Part shown: piece after piece, positions 10,248 to 20,055 of the stretch | How the letters are laid out: each line of letters begins with the position of its first letter | Numbering within the stretch: the stretch's first letter is position 1 | NCBI RefSeq assembly: GCF_003286085.1 | Contig: NW_020825420.1 | Location: 295,035 to 359,034 of the forward strand | Direction of reading: 5' to 3' | DNA from: Drosophila persimilis | Taxonomy: Eukaryota; Arthropoda; Insecta; Diptera; Drosophilidae | Length of the DNA: 64,000 nucleotides | The notes under the pieces: generated by a model | The model's input: the letters and a program-made list of their open reading frames with translations, nothing else | Database searches by the model: none | What the model was told of the DNA's origin: nothing | Position numbers and translations under genes: made by a program

Positions 10248-13200
10248 TTGCCCGTTGACTTAGAGGGAGACAAGAAGAGTTTGGCTTCTTGTTGTGAGAA
10301 AAGAAAGGAAACGAATACGATCGTAAAGAGAAGTTGTCGGTTTTTACCCTATCCCGAACGGATTCATAAATATTTAGAGGTTCGAAACAGAATTTTTAAT
10401 GAAAAATATTATGATAATGTCAAAAATAACCGTAGACTGTTAGTTTCCGCTATTATTAATAGTCCCAAGGATATGCGCAGTTATGCCGAAGTATCCTTTC
10501 TGGGTCGAACAGAACAGGGGCTGTTAGACACCGGCGCAAGTATCAGCTGTATAGGTGCTGAAATAGCTCAGACTGATTTTTCATCCTTTTCGGAATATAA
10601 ACTAATAAAAGCCACTGCAAAAACTGCAGATGGCCAAACTCAACAGATAATGGTGGTATTAAATGTCATCATGCGTTATCGAACTATCGAGAAACCCATG
10701 AAGTTATATATAATTCCATCCCTGACACAAAATCTAATCCTAGGTCACGATTTTTGGAGATCCTTTTCGCTGGCCCCAGACATCATTGCAGCTGTCGAGA
10801 TAAGCTCGAAAGACGATGAGGCAGCCGAACCAGATCCCTTACGGTATCCTTTAACTATGCAGCAAAACCAACAACTCGAGGTAGTTAAACAGTTATTTCC
10901 CAACGCGACGGAGGGACTAGGGCGTACGGCCGTGCTTAAGCATCATATCGATGTAGGTCAGGCCGCCCCCGTAAAACAACGCTTTTACCCGGTTAGCCCA
11001 GCGGTGGAAAAGTTGCTTTATGCTGAGGTAGATCGCATGCTCCAACTAGGCGTTATCGAACCGTCATCCAGTGCTTGGAGTTCGCCAATGCGACTGGTTC
11101 TCAAGCCCAACAAAGTCCGTCTGTGTCTCGATGCTCGAAGACTGAATGAAGTCACCCGTAAGGATGCCTACCCATTACCTAGTATCGATGGTATTTTTGC
11201 CCGGTTGCCCAAGGCAAATATCATAACCAAGCTGGACCTAAAAGATGCATATTGTCAGATTGAACTCTCTGAGGATTCCAAGGCACTAACTGCTTTTACG
11301 GTCCCGGGAAGGCCTTTATATCAGTTTAAGGTTATGCCTTTTGGCCTGTGTAACGCTCCATCCACTATGTGTCGTTTGATGGATGAGATCATTCCCCCGG
11401 ATTTGCGTTACTGCGTCTTTGGATATTTGGACGATCTCTGCATCGTATCAGCAGATTTCTCTTCCCATCTAGCCGTGCTGGTACGACTCGCTGAACAGTT
11501 CAGAAAAGCCAACCTGACTCTGAATATTAAGAAGAGTCAGTTCTGTGTCACCAGCGTAAATTATCTTGGAAACGTCATCAGTAATGGAGGTATTTGCACT
11601 GATCCCTCCAAAGTAGCTTGCATAGTGAACTGGCCACCGCCAAGGAATCTAAAACAGGTTCGCGGCTTTCTTGGGGTCTGCGGCTGGTACCGTAGATTCA
11701 TCCAGAATTTCTCTGAGCTATCCTGTCCTATCACCGAGCTTCTTTCTAACAAAAAGAAATTTATTTGGACCCCGGAAGCACAAGTCGCAATGGACTCTTT
11801 AAAAACCGTGTTGACTTCTGCTCCAGTGCTCGAAAACCCAGACTTCGAACAGAAATTTTTCCTCCACTGTGATGCTAGTGATTTTGGTATAGGAGCCGTG
11901 CTCGTGCAATTGGTGGATCTGCAGGAAAAGCCAATAGCGTTTATGTCGAAAAAACTAAGTCGTGCGCAACGTAACTATAGCGTTACGGAGCGCGAGTGCT
12001 TGGCCGTAATTCTGGCCATCGAAAAGTTCCGTTGCTATCTGGAACTGCAGGAATTCGAAGTGGTTACTGATCATTCCAGTTTGTTGTGGCTAATGCGCCA
12101 GCAAAACGTGTCTGGGAGGTTAGCTCGATGGATTTTTAGATTGCAGCAATTTAAATTCTCGATATCGCACCGAAAAGGAAAAGATCACATTGTCCCCGAT
12201 GCTCTTTCCCGATTACATGAACCTGAAGTATCCGCAGTAGTGATGAGTCCTGTGATAGATCTCGAATCCGATGCCTTTCAGGATGAGAGCTACCAACAGT
12301 TAAAAGAACAGTATCAGAAAAATTCCTCTCAACTGCCCGATCTGAAGATTAACTACCAATTTCTGTACATTCGAACCGAACACGCAGATGGAAAGGCAGG
12401 GCAAGACAGTCGAACTTGGAAGTTATGGGTTCCCGAGCGATTGAAGACCGACGTTCTTAAACAAGCTCATGACAATCCTACTTCCGCGCACGCCGGCATG
12501 CAAAAGACCATAGAAAAAGTTCGAAGAAGTCTGTTTTGGACCGGCTTAGCTAAAGATGTTCGAGAGTATATTCGTAGTTGTGAGGTGTGCAAAGCATGCA
12601 AAGCTCCTAATTATACTCTGCGGCCACCCATGGGAAACCACATACCAACTTGTCGACCCTTTCAACGATTATACATAGATCTGCTTGGACCTTATCCACG
12701 CAGCAAAAATGGACATGTTGGGTTGCTAATTGTTTTAGATCACTTCAGCAAATACCATTGGCTACACCCCCTGAAGAAATTTACTTCCGTAGTAATCCAA
12801 GAATTTCTGCTAAAGCATATCTTTCATGCATATGGGGTGCCTGAAACTATTGTTAGCGACAATGGAAAACAATTCAAAGCTACAGAATTCAACGCATTCT
12901 TGACACAGCTGGGAATTAAACATATGTACACGGCACTATACTCTCCCCAAAGTAATGCGGCGGAACGAGTAAATCGTTCATTGTTAGCTGCCGTGCGAGC
13001 ATATCTTCAGCAGGATCAGACATACTGGGATCAGCATCTCTCAAGTATATCTTGTTCGCTGCGATCGTCACTACATCAGTCCTTAGGTTGTTCACCATAT
13101 CGAGCCCTGTTTGGCTTAGATATGCTCACTCATGGGACGGATTATAAGCTTCTGAAGGATTTAGACTTGCTGGAAGAACCCATTGTCCCGGTAGCTAGGT

Positions 13201-13493
13201 CAGACTATTTAGCTCTAATTCGAAAAGATATACAGGGCAATATTAAGAAAGCGTATGAGCGCAACGTTGCTCAATACAATTTACGAGCCAAGCCTGTGTC
13301 GTTCCGAGAAGGTCAGGACGTATTTCACCGAAATTTTTCCTTGAGCAAATTCACGCAAAATTTTAATGCCAAATTGGCTCCTAAATTTCTGAAATGTCGC
13401 GTGCGGAAAAAACTGGGTAATTTTTTCTACCTCCTGGAAAATCTGCAGGGCCGAGAAATAGGAAGCTTTCATGCGAAAGACATTCGATCCTGA
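10248..13493 (+). CDS. pol: Pol polyprotein of element A: protease, RT, RNase H, integrase
   Basis: An uninterrupted frame of 1081 codons. The frame is open upstream into the gag overlap, so expression is expected as Gag-Pol by -1 frameshift and not from the TTG at 10248. Protease: L-D-T-G-A-S with Asp at 10527. RT: catalytic Y-L-D-D at 11424-11435. RNase H: H-C-D-A-S near 11868, T-E-R-E near 11985, and T-D-H-S near 12068. Integrase: HHCC finger near 12467-12600, catalytic D at 12678, D at 12858 and E at 12963 (34 residues between the last two). C-terminal R-R/K-K-L-G-N module near 13400. All catalytic residues checked are present, so this Pol could still be functional if supplied with Gag. 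It is clearly related to Pol of element B, especially around the integrase (L-R-P-P-M-G). Confidence 0.92.
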   Translation: MPVDLEGDKKSLASCCEKRKETNTIVKRSCRFLPYPERIHKYLEVRNRIFNEKYYDNVKNNRRLLVSAIINSPKDMRSYAEVSFLGRTEQGLLDTGASISCIGAEIAQTDFSSFSEYKLIKATAKTADGQTQQIMVVLNVIMRYRTIEKPMKLYIIPSLTQNLILGHDFWRSFSLAPDIIAAVEISSKDDEAAEPDPLRYPLTMQQNQQLEVVKQLFPNATEGLGRTAVLKHHIDVGQAAPVKQRFYPVSPAVEKLLYAEVDRMLQLGVIEPSSSAWSSPMRLVLKPNKVRLCLDARRLNEVTRKDAYPLPSIDGIFARLPKANIITKLDLKDAYCQIELSEDSKALTAFTVPGRPLYQFKVMPFGLCNAPSTMCRLMDEIIPPDLRYCVFGYLDDLCIVSADFSSHLAVLVRLAEQFRKANLTLNIKKSQFCVTSVNYLGNVISNGGICTDPSKVACIVNWPPPRNLKQVRGFLGVCGWYRRFIQNFSELSCPITELLSNKKKFIWTPEAQVAMDSLKTVLTSAPVLENPDFEQKFFLHCDASDFGIGAVLVQLVDLQEKPIAFMSKKLSRAQRNYSVTERECLAVILAIEKFRCYLELQEFEVVTDHSSLLWLMRQQNVSGRLARWIFRLQQFKFSISHRKGKDHIVPDALSRLHEPEVSAVVMSPVIDLESDAFQDESYQQLKEQYQKNSSQLPDLKINYQFLYIRTEHADGKAGQDSRTWKLWVPERLKTDVLKQAHDNPTSAHAGMQKTIEKVRRSLFWTGLAKDVREYIRSCEVCKACKAPNYTLRPPMGNHIPTCRPFQRLYIDLLGPYPRSKNGHVGLLIVLDHFSKYHWLHPLKKFTSVVIQEFLLKHIFHAYGVPETIVSDNGKQFKATEFNAFLTQLGIKHMYTALYSPQSNAAERVNRSLLAAVRAYLQQDQTYWDQHLSSISCSLRSSLHQSLGCSPYRALFGLDMLTHGTDYKLLKDLDLLEEPIVPVARSDYLALIRKDIQGNIKKAYERNVAQYNLRAKPVSFREGQDVFHRNFSLSKFTQNFNAKLAPKFLKCRVRKKLGNFFYLLENLQGREIGSFHAKDIRS

Positions 13494-13536
13494 TTCCCGC
13501 TAATATTCCGTCTAACGGTGGCATATTATCGGGTGG

Positions 13537-15656
13537 TGTAACGGTTGCAGTTGGACAATACCGATTCAAAATAGGTTATCGCTATGGTGCTCGGATATCG
13601 CATGCAATAACCTTGGGCCAATTAGCGCTGCAGGGCATAGTATAGTTGGGGTGGGTGCAAGCAAGCTCGAGGTAGGGAACAGCTGAGCTGAGCTGCCGTA
13701 AGTGCTGTGCAGCGCATCGCAACAGAGCTTTCGAAGCCGAGCTTTAAGATCGGTAAGCTCGTATTTAAGCAGTGCAAAAACACCAGAACGTTCTCTTTTG
13801 AAAATTTGAATCTGTGCAGCCGGTGGCTATCACCGCTTCGGTAAAAAAATATATAACTAAATCGACCACGTGTAATCCCAAAAGAAAAGAAAAGTAAGAA
13901 AATAAAACCCAAATAAGTGCCACAAAGACAAACCGAAAATAAATAAAACGGAACGGGGAAAGTCCCACACGGTGGGCGCGCCGCAAAAATCGGGCGACAA
14001 TTAATAACCGTGCGCCGAGAAAACTGGCAAGAAACTACCCTGGCGAAAAGTGCATATTTGCCTCGCCTCGCCAGCAAGTGTTGTTCTTGGTGCAAACCCG
14101 TGCGTCCCACAACTCGGCCAGGAGAACCCAACACTCGTGTCTCCGTGGAAAAGCCCGGAAAAACCGGTATGTAAAAGTGCCCTGTAGGGAAAATTTAGAT
14201 TTTTTTTCTTAGCCCTCGTGGTTTTGGTTCTGTTTCGCCCATAGGGCCCTGGCCCCGAGCGGTAGCCACCCGGCTCTCCCAAAGTTCTGCCCCCACCCAC
14301 ACCAAACTCCCACTCTTGACGGGAGTACTCTTCGGAGTCGACCTTGGTGTGGGGCCGAGATTTTTGTTTCCCTTTTGGAGTCGTTGAAGCATACACCTGC
14401 CCGGCGACATAACCTCCACCGGCCCTAACTCTTGCGCCATATCTAACGTACGCGCATAGAGGGCATCGCGGGCATAGAGATCACCCCACAGCTCCACAGC
14501 TCCACAACGAAAGGCGCCTTTCAGCGAGGGACCACTGTATGCAAGCCGTAAGTGACCCAATTTCCATTTTTTCCTTTGCGCCTGTCTTCGTTCAAATCTA
14601 AAACGCATGCGCAGCGGCCAGCCGCTGCTGATAAGAGAGCGCAACGCTTGCGTTCCACACGCTCGAAGCTTTTCGGTCTCTTCGGTGCCAATGCTGCTAA
14701 GCTTGCATTGCTCGCATTCCCTGCATTCTTTTAATGCATGGAAACGTAGCCAAGCAATGCACTAACCAACATAGAAAAAAAATCTCCTCAACCCAGAAAA
14801 AAAAAAATTAAATAAATTTATAATGTTAAATTAAATTTCGTTTTGGCTCACCATTGCTGATCGCTGGTATGACCCCTGCTGCTTTTGAATAATTTTTTTT
14901 ATTTTTATATTTTGCCTTTATACATACCTAATTTACTTATTTCTAATATCTTATATTCTATTCCTATCTTATCTAATTATACTCCACCATTTATTTATAC
15001 CTATATCTATAAAATTTTTTTTGTGATTAAGCCTCCTATTTTTTTCATTCCCTTCATTTTTTTTTTCTTGAGTTGCCTGCTGATTGTAGTGCAAGACTAG
15101 TGTTATGTTAAGAAGTGAAACTTGGTTTGTTAGTTTTGATTGAAGCAAAATGTCTATGATGAAGTACAAAGAAATATATTGAAGTTTACTAGCAATGAAC
15201 ATGGAGTAGACTTATAATTTCCTAGGGACAGGGTGACCTAATGGGGTAGGGTAAGAATAATAGGGATTTCCAGAACCTTCGCACCCCTGGAAATCATGGA
15301 AGGGTGGGTATAGAATCGTGTGGGTCGACTTCCATCGCAAGACCTCACGACCGCGAGAGTTTGGAACACGCCGACGAAAGCCCCTGGTACTTTCGGGTAC
15401 GCCCTATGATTGTGCCATGTAATGTCCGTTATGCTCGGAAGAGGCATCGTGTTGTTTTCGGAGTTCGCTCCCTGTAGAGTCACGGGATTCTAACATTTTA
15501 AAGTTTATGTAGTAGGAGTCGAGACGCGGTCAAACGAACCCCCCCCCAAGTTACCGAATGAGCACGGAACCAAAGAATCCCCACCGGCCGTGACCTCGAC
15601 ATCCCCTCCAATCCATCCCCTACTCACGTATAGAAATATATCGTGGAAATGTTACA
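13537..15656 (+). repeat. 3' LTR of element A
   Basis: Begins TGTAACGG after a weak purine stretch (ATCGGGTGG) and ends TGTTACA. Relative to the 5' LTR it lacks the 6131-6465 segment and about 45 bp just before its end. A TATA-like TATTTAAG sits at 13762-13769. It is followed by the CTTT duplication at 15657-15660. Confidence 0.85.
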
Positions 15657-15748
15657 CTTTCTGACCCTCTACTTAAATCTATATCTGTGAACTTAGAAGT
15701 AAAATAAAAACTTTTTAAAAACGCAATCCGCTACCGCAGTTATTTAAT

Positions 15749-15766
15749 TGGCGCCCAACGTGGGGC
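15749..15766 (+). other. Primer binding site of fragment G (tRNA-Lys type)
   Basis: TGGCGCCCAACGTGGGGC, identical to the site in element B, directly following the LTR tail that ends TTATTTAA. Confidence 0.85.
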
Positions 15767-16062
15767 GACGTTGTATAAAAAGCACCGAATAATAAAAGTG
15801 TTGCGTCGTGCCGAAACCCGAAGGACAATTAATTAATGGAATAAATCCTTCAAATATAAAAACGCGGAGTGACTGTGAGATATTAGATAAGAAAAAATGA
15901 GATAAAAAGGAAACAAACCGGAGCTTAGGGTGTGCAAAAATAAATACAAGAAAAGCTAATCAAGACAATTCAAAAATACAAAAAGAAAACCAAGAAAACC
16001 AAAATTTTTAAACAAAACCAACCAAAACAAAACACAAAGAAAGTGAAACTATCAGCTAAACC

Positions 16063-16210
16063 AAAGAAGGAAGACCCCCAGAAGACCCAGTTAAACAACA
16101 AAGAAATTTAAGAAGGAAGACCCGTTCGAAGACCTGTCAGCCAAATCAAGGAGGAAGACCCGTTCGAAGATCAGTCAGCCAAACCAAGAAGGAAGGCCCT
16201 AAGAAGGACG
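16063..16210 (+). repeat. Short tandem repeat in the leader of fragment G
   Basis: Three to four imperfect units with the core GAAGGAAGACCC followed by TTCGAAGA and TCAGCCAAA, unit roughly 45 bp. It lies in the untranslated leader between primer site and gag, and I see no function for it. Confidence 0.6.
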
Positions 16211-16325
16211 ACCCCTACCGGATAGTTCGTGAGCAAAAGTTGTAGTATTAAATATATAAGTTCAATTAGGTTTAAGCCCAGCGGTGGTCAAGAATATAAA
16301 AACAAACATATAAGAAAAATTTAAG

Positions 16326-16582
16326 GTGGATGAACTAACTTTAGAGTTTGAAAAATTAAGAATGATTAACTCACAAACAAGGACCGATCTCACTGCAGAT
16401 CTGGTCAAACAATTGATAGCACTTCAAATTTCACAAGTACAGGAGCAAATAGTATATTTAAAACAACAAATAGAAACTAAATCCGATCAGGTATCAGATT
16501 ATCAGGCAGAAACAATAGACGAGACAATAAAAGATGACACCACATTAAAGGTAATAGAATCCCTACCAATTTTCAATGGTGG
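16326..16582 (+). pseudogene. gag: Gag N-terminus of fragment G, truncated by BEL-1
   Basis: About 85 codons of a Gag-like frame, open from 16314. There is a GTG at 16326, and the first in-frame ATG is at 16362, so the start is uncertain. The visible part is glutamine- and isoleucine-rich and probably coiled coil, ending in L-P-I-F-N-G. The frame is cut at 16582 by the BEL-1 LTR, and the remaining codons read in that LTR are foreign. Confidence 0.6.
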
Positions 16583-16961
16583 TGTTCGGAGCAGAACCCA
16601 GCCGATTAGCTGCTTACCAAATAGCACCTAATTCTTGGCCCTCAGCCGCTTATTTTTTTTGTTACTTATGTCTATGTCACTCATTTGTTTGTTAAAGCTT
16701 TGCGCGTGCTTGCCCTGCTAAACGCTCTCTGCCAGCTCGCTCTTCGCTATCTCCGCTTTGCGTCTGCCTACCGACGTCGGCTGAGCGAAGCTGCGCTTAG
16801 CGATCGGAGCGGCAATGTAAAGGGCACACTTGCAAGCCACACTTGCAATTTGGATGTCACGCATTAAAGAACATATCGCAATTTTATTTCTGCGCCGAGT
16901 TTTAATTAATTGGAATAATTAGTCGGCCGATTGGGGATAAAAAACATTATCTCCACATACA
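16583..16961 (+). repeat. 5' LTR of BEL-1
   Basis: Starts TGTTCGGAGC and ends ACATACA. Length about 379 bp. The first bases match the start of the BEL-2 LTR (TGTTCGG), but the remainder differs. No second copy is in the window. The end is set by TG...CA and the nearby primer site. Confidence 0.75.
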
Positions 16962-16964
16962 ATT

Positions 16965-16980
16965 TGGTGACCCCGACGTG
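16965..16980 (+). other. Primer binding site of BEL-1
   Basis: TGGTGACCCCGACGTG, three bases after the LTR, the usual form of the BEL/Pao primer site. Confidence 0.75.
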
Positions 16981-17287
16981 ATTTCTGAGTTGCAGTGTCA
17001 ATTAATAATCATTCGCGATCGACATTCGTTAGCCTTAACAAATTTTCGGCGGTTAAGCACAATTCGGTGCTAAAACATACTTACATACACCTACATACAC
17101 GCATTGCTGGCTATTAATTTCTCTGTCGCGACAATTCGGTCAGTGCAGTGCAGCGAACTCACTAATACACACAAGCGGAGTACAAAGCGGAATCGGACAG
17201 CTCGCACAGCCGCACAGCTAAAGGCATTAGCTGTAATCCCTTTGCTATCGGTTTCCACGTGCTGAGTGACTCTTTTAAAACCTCAAC

Positions 17288-18011
17288 ATGGCAGCACCTG
17301 AGCCTACCAATGTCGCGAACGCAGCAATGCCGAGTGATGTAGATTTCTACAAGCACAAGGCCGAGTCCGTCGCGCGCCAACTAAAGGCCATGGATCGCTT
17401 TCTCACCAAGGAAGAGCTTGCCGAGTTAGATGAGGCAGAACTTCAAGCTCGCTTAGAGCAAATCGAGCGAATGAATGCCGATTTCGATGGCGCTCAAACG
17501 GGCCTTGAAAGGCTGGATTTCCTGCAGTTAGCCCATGATGCCCGGCTGGACTTTTCGAATGTTTATGTCAAGGTTAGGTCCAGGCTGTTGCGGGAGTTGA
17601 TGGCTGCTCGCACGGTAAATGTTGCCAATTCAACAGCTCGGCATACTCTCGAGGGGAATTCGTCGTTGTTCGCCTATAATAGTATAGGCCGTTCTCGAAT
17701 GCCCGAGTTGCAGCTTCCGCGATTCGGTGGGAACTACATGGATTGGCCAGAATTCCACTCGATGTTCTCGAAAATGGTGCACAAAGACCATCGTATCCCA
17801 ATCATCGAAAAATTCCAATATCTTCGTGGATGTCTAGATGGTGCTGCGCTGGATACGATTCGTTCCTTGGAACTTTCTGAGGAGAATTACGACAAGGCGT
17901 TGAATTTGCTAATGTTGCGATTCGATAATAAACTGTTACATTTTCAGGCACACGTCAAGGCTATTTTCGGGCTGCAAGGGGTGGAGAAGGGCTCAGCTAT
18001 CGGCTTGCGCG
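17288..18011 (+). pseudogene. gag: Gag of BEL-1 (DUF1759-type), truncated
   Basis: ATG at 17288, about 320 bp after the primer site, in a short leader with no other ORF. The first 150 residues are charged and helical. From about residue 137 it enters the DUF1759 core typical of BEL/Pao Gag: a P-E-L-Q-L-P-R-F-G-G motif, W-P-E-F-x-x-M-F, a K-F-Q-Y-L-R segment and A-x-D-T-I-R-S-L-E-L. BEL-2 shows the same block at 63700-63970 on the minus strand (K-F-S-G-G, F-Q-H-L-R-S). After about 241 codons the frame runs into the errantivirus LTR at 18012 and stops there, so knuckles, protease and RT are missing. Confidence 0.85.
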
Positions 18012-18465
18012 AGTTACAGGTTCCAGAGAGGAGGTAAGGGTCCTTGCTATAGGTGCTGGAAACTGTTGAAGGGAAAAAGGGGTTCCTTAGTTATACACGT
18101 TTATTGCAGTTTTAAGATAGTCGGAGTGACAATTGTATTCCGGGTGGGATTATAGAATTGACTGCCTGGTCAGTGGCGATCACTGACTTATGTATGCGGC
18201 TCTGCTGCTGGTTCTTCTGCGTCGCTGTCGGCGTAGCTGCAGTTGGGATTCCTAAGAAAATGCTGATGTTACATTTAAGGTCAGTTTGCTGATTCTTGGC
18301 TGGGGTCCATCCGGTTTATATTGTAGACAATGTTGGCTGTGTTGATGGTATATGCTTAGGCGGCATAAACATCGTGCTCGTGTCACTTGAGCTGTGGATG
18401 TTTATGCTGAGTTGAGTCGTGGTGGTTTAGCGGGAGGCATCTCGAGGGGTGCCGGGACGGTAACT
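18012..18465 (-). repeat. 3' LTR of the errantivirus
   Basis: Bounded by perfect 6-bp inverted ends: AGTTAC at 18012 and GTAACT at 18460-18465. On the minus strand it is preceded by the polypurine tract GGTGGGGAGG (18466-18475). Length 454 bp. An AATAAA signal lies near 18098-18103 on the minus strand. Confidence 0.85.
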
Positions 18466-20049
18466 CCTCCCCACCTGGACTGAAGTGAGGGCCAGAGGGA
18501 GGGTATGACGGTTGGCACGAACGAAGGTGTTTCCGCTGGGACGAATGATATTATCTTGGTCCTGTGGGTCCAACAGATGACTATCATTACGGCGGCGGCT
18601 GCCATAAGTATATAAGTAGCTATCCGGTGGTTTGTGTGTGAGTTTTTTATGTTAACTATTTTGTTTTGAGTGTTTAGGGAGTTTAGGTGAAGTTTGTGCA
18701 AGTTGATGTCATTTATAGAATTGTTAATCCTGATCTCTTCCAGTATTGGAATCATCTACAAAGGTGTTTTCCTCTGTGTAGTCAACGTCTTGATCATCGT
18801 ACGTTAATTCGTTTATGTGTATTGAGCAATTTTTGAAGGTAATGATAGCTGATCCGTTTATCGTTCTTGGTGTGCTGCATGATGATGTGATTGTTGTATT
18901 TAATGTGTTGAACATTACGATGTACCGTCGTTCCACTTCTCTGATTGTTTGTTCGGTGCCTATATCTTTAGTGTTGCAGGTGGCAACCTGGTTATTGAAA
19001 ATACCCTCTAGGCATTGTTGATTGATGTTATTTGGTGGTGTCGTATTGTCTTCGCAGATGTAATTATGGTGTATTTTGGGGCATTTTATATCGAAGCTTT
19101 TTATGTGTCCGGAATGGTCGTGTATAATATACTTAGGTAAGATTAATAACATAGATTTATTTATCGGTAATGGAACAATGTGTAGGAATTCGTAATTATT
19201 TTTGTCGAATATTGGAATTTTAATTTTAAAGAACACAGTTTTATTGTTAATTTCTGTTTCTAGGGTCAATAGTCGATACAGGTGTTCTTCAGAGTTTACC
19301 ATTATATTTTGTTTTTTTAACATGTGCTGTATAATTTCGGTTTCTTTATCGGTAAGTATGAATTTGGGTATTATTCCTAATTTGGTTAACAATATACTTT
19401 CGGCTATGTTGTTCACATGATTATACAGGATGTCTATATTGAAGTTAATTCTCGAAATATATTGTAGGAGATGTATTTCGTTATGTTCGTCATTTAATGT
19501 TTTAAAAATATTGTTTTTGTAGTTTCTTATAAATACATTTATATTTTCCTGTTCCTCATTAATATGATTAGTAATATTTTTAAATCTAATCGTTATTTCA
19601 TTATTTATAATATTTTGTTGATTAATGTTTTTTAATAAGTTTTTTTCGTTTTCTTTTATTTCGTTAAATTCGTTTGTAAAAGTTTCTTCGTCTTTGGCAT
19701 CTAGGTTGCCTGTGACAACTTTGATGACGCTTCCGAGGCCTCTTTTGGATCTATTTTTTGGTAGTATTGCGTCTATTTTTTGTTGTAATTGCCTTAGTTT
19801 TGTTTTTACTGTACTTATGGTTTCGCCTGAAAACTTTGTATCCTTGAGTTGATTTAGTGTTACCTCGAATTGGTTTACATTGTTAATGAAATCTTGTAAA
19901 TTTATTTTATTGATAAGATACTTATGAGAGATAATGTTTTTGGCGTTTCCGAGATTTATAATGGCAATTTTGTCATTTTGCGTCAGTTGTCGGATTTGAA
20001 ATGGTTGTGCGTTAATTTGGTAGCATCTGTAAGATAATTGAATGTCTTT
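18402..20049 (-). pseudogene. env: Env glycoprotein of the errantivirus, frameshifted
   Basis: The frame is open from about 20049 to 18724 without an ATG at its beginning. A splice-acceptor-like CTTACAG at about 20024 fits the known use of a spliced mRNA for errantivirus env. A furin-type R-S-K-R lies at about 19741-19752, followed by G-L-G-S, as in insect Env and baculovirus F-type fusion proteins. Several N-x-S/T sites follow. Near 18740 the frame changes, and the C-terminal part continues in another frame with a hydrophobic membrane anchor (about 18575-18630) and a Pro-rich tail whose stop at 18402 lies inside the LTR. The envelope would mediate particle entry into cells. This copy is broken by at least one indel. 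Confidence 0.75.
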
Positions 20050-20055
20050 ATTTTC

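Larger units (their letters stand above)
5187..15656 (+). mobile_element. Element A: long-LTR Ty3/gypsy retrotransposon with RING-finger Gag
   Basis: A complete LTR-gag-pol-LTR unit flanked by CTTT duplications. LTRs are 2486 bp (5') and 2120 bp (3'). The excess in the 5' copy is mostly one indel of about 335 bp. Outside the indels the LTRs differ at only a handful of positions, implying a fairly recent insertion. The LTR length recalls Ulysses of D. virilis (about 2.1 kb, from memory) and the Osvaldo/Ulysses group; this is a hypothesis. Pol is open over 1081 codons, and gag has one nonsense codon. It is related to element B (40000-58308) in Gag layout, Pol sequence, primer site and frameshift signal. 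Confidence 0.9.
15661..16582 (+). mobile_element. Fragment G: LTR end, primer site, leader and gag start of a gypsy-type element
   Basis: 15661-15748 is the tail of an LTR whose first part lies left of element A. 15749 begins a tRNA-Lys primer site. The leader and the first codons of gag follow. The fragment is cut at 16582 by the BEL-1 LTR. The rest of this element is not in the window. The Gag start (x-x-L-P-I-F-N-G) is a gypsy-type Gag motif but differs from that of the element at 1-4529. Confidence 0.65.
16583..18011 (+). mobile_element. BEL-1: BEL/Pao retrotransposon fragment (LTR, primer site, partial gag)
   Basis: A full 5' LTR, a BEL-type primer site and a Gag start, cut at 18011 by the errantivirus LTR. 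It is inserted in the gag of fragment G. The right part of the element is not in the window, so its target duplication cannot be read. Confidence 0.85.

Noticed and set aside
18815-19852. Plus-strand ORFs opposite the errantivirus env
   Set aside because: They are antisense shadows of env, rich in Phe, Ile and Ser from A-rich codons.
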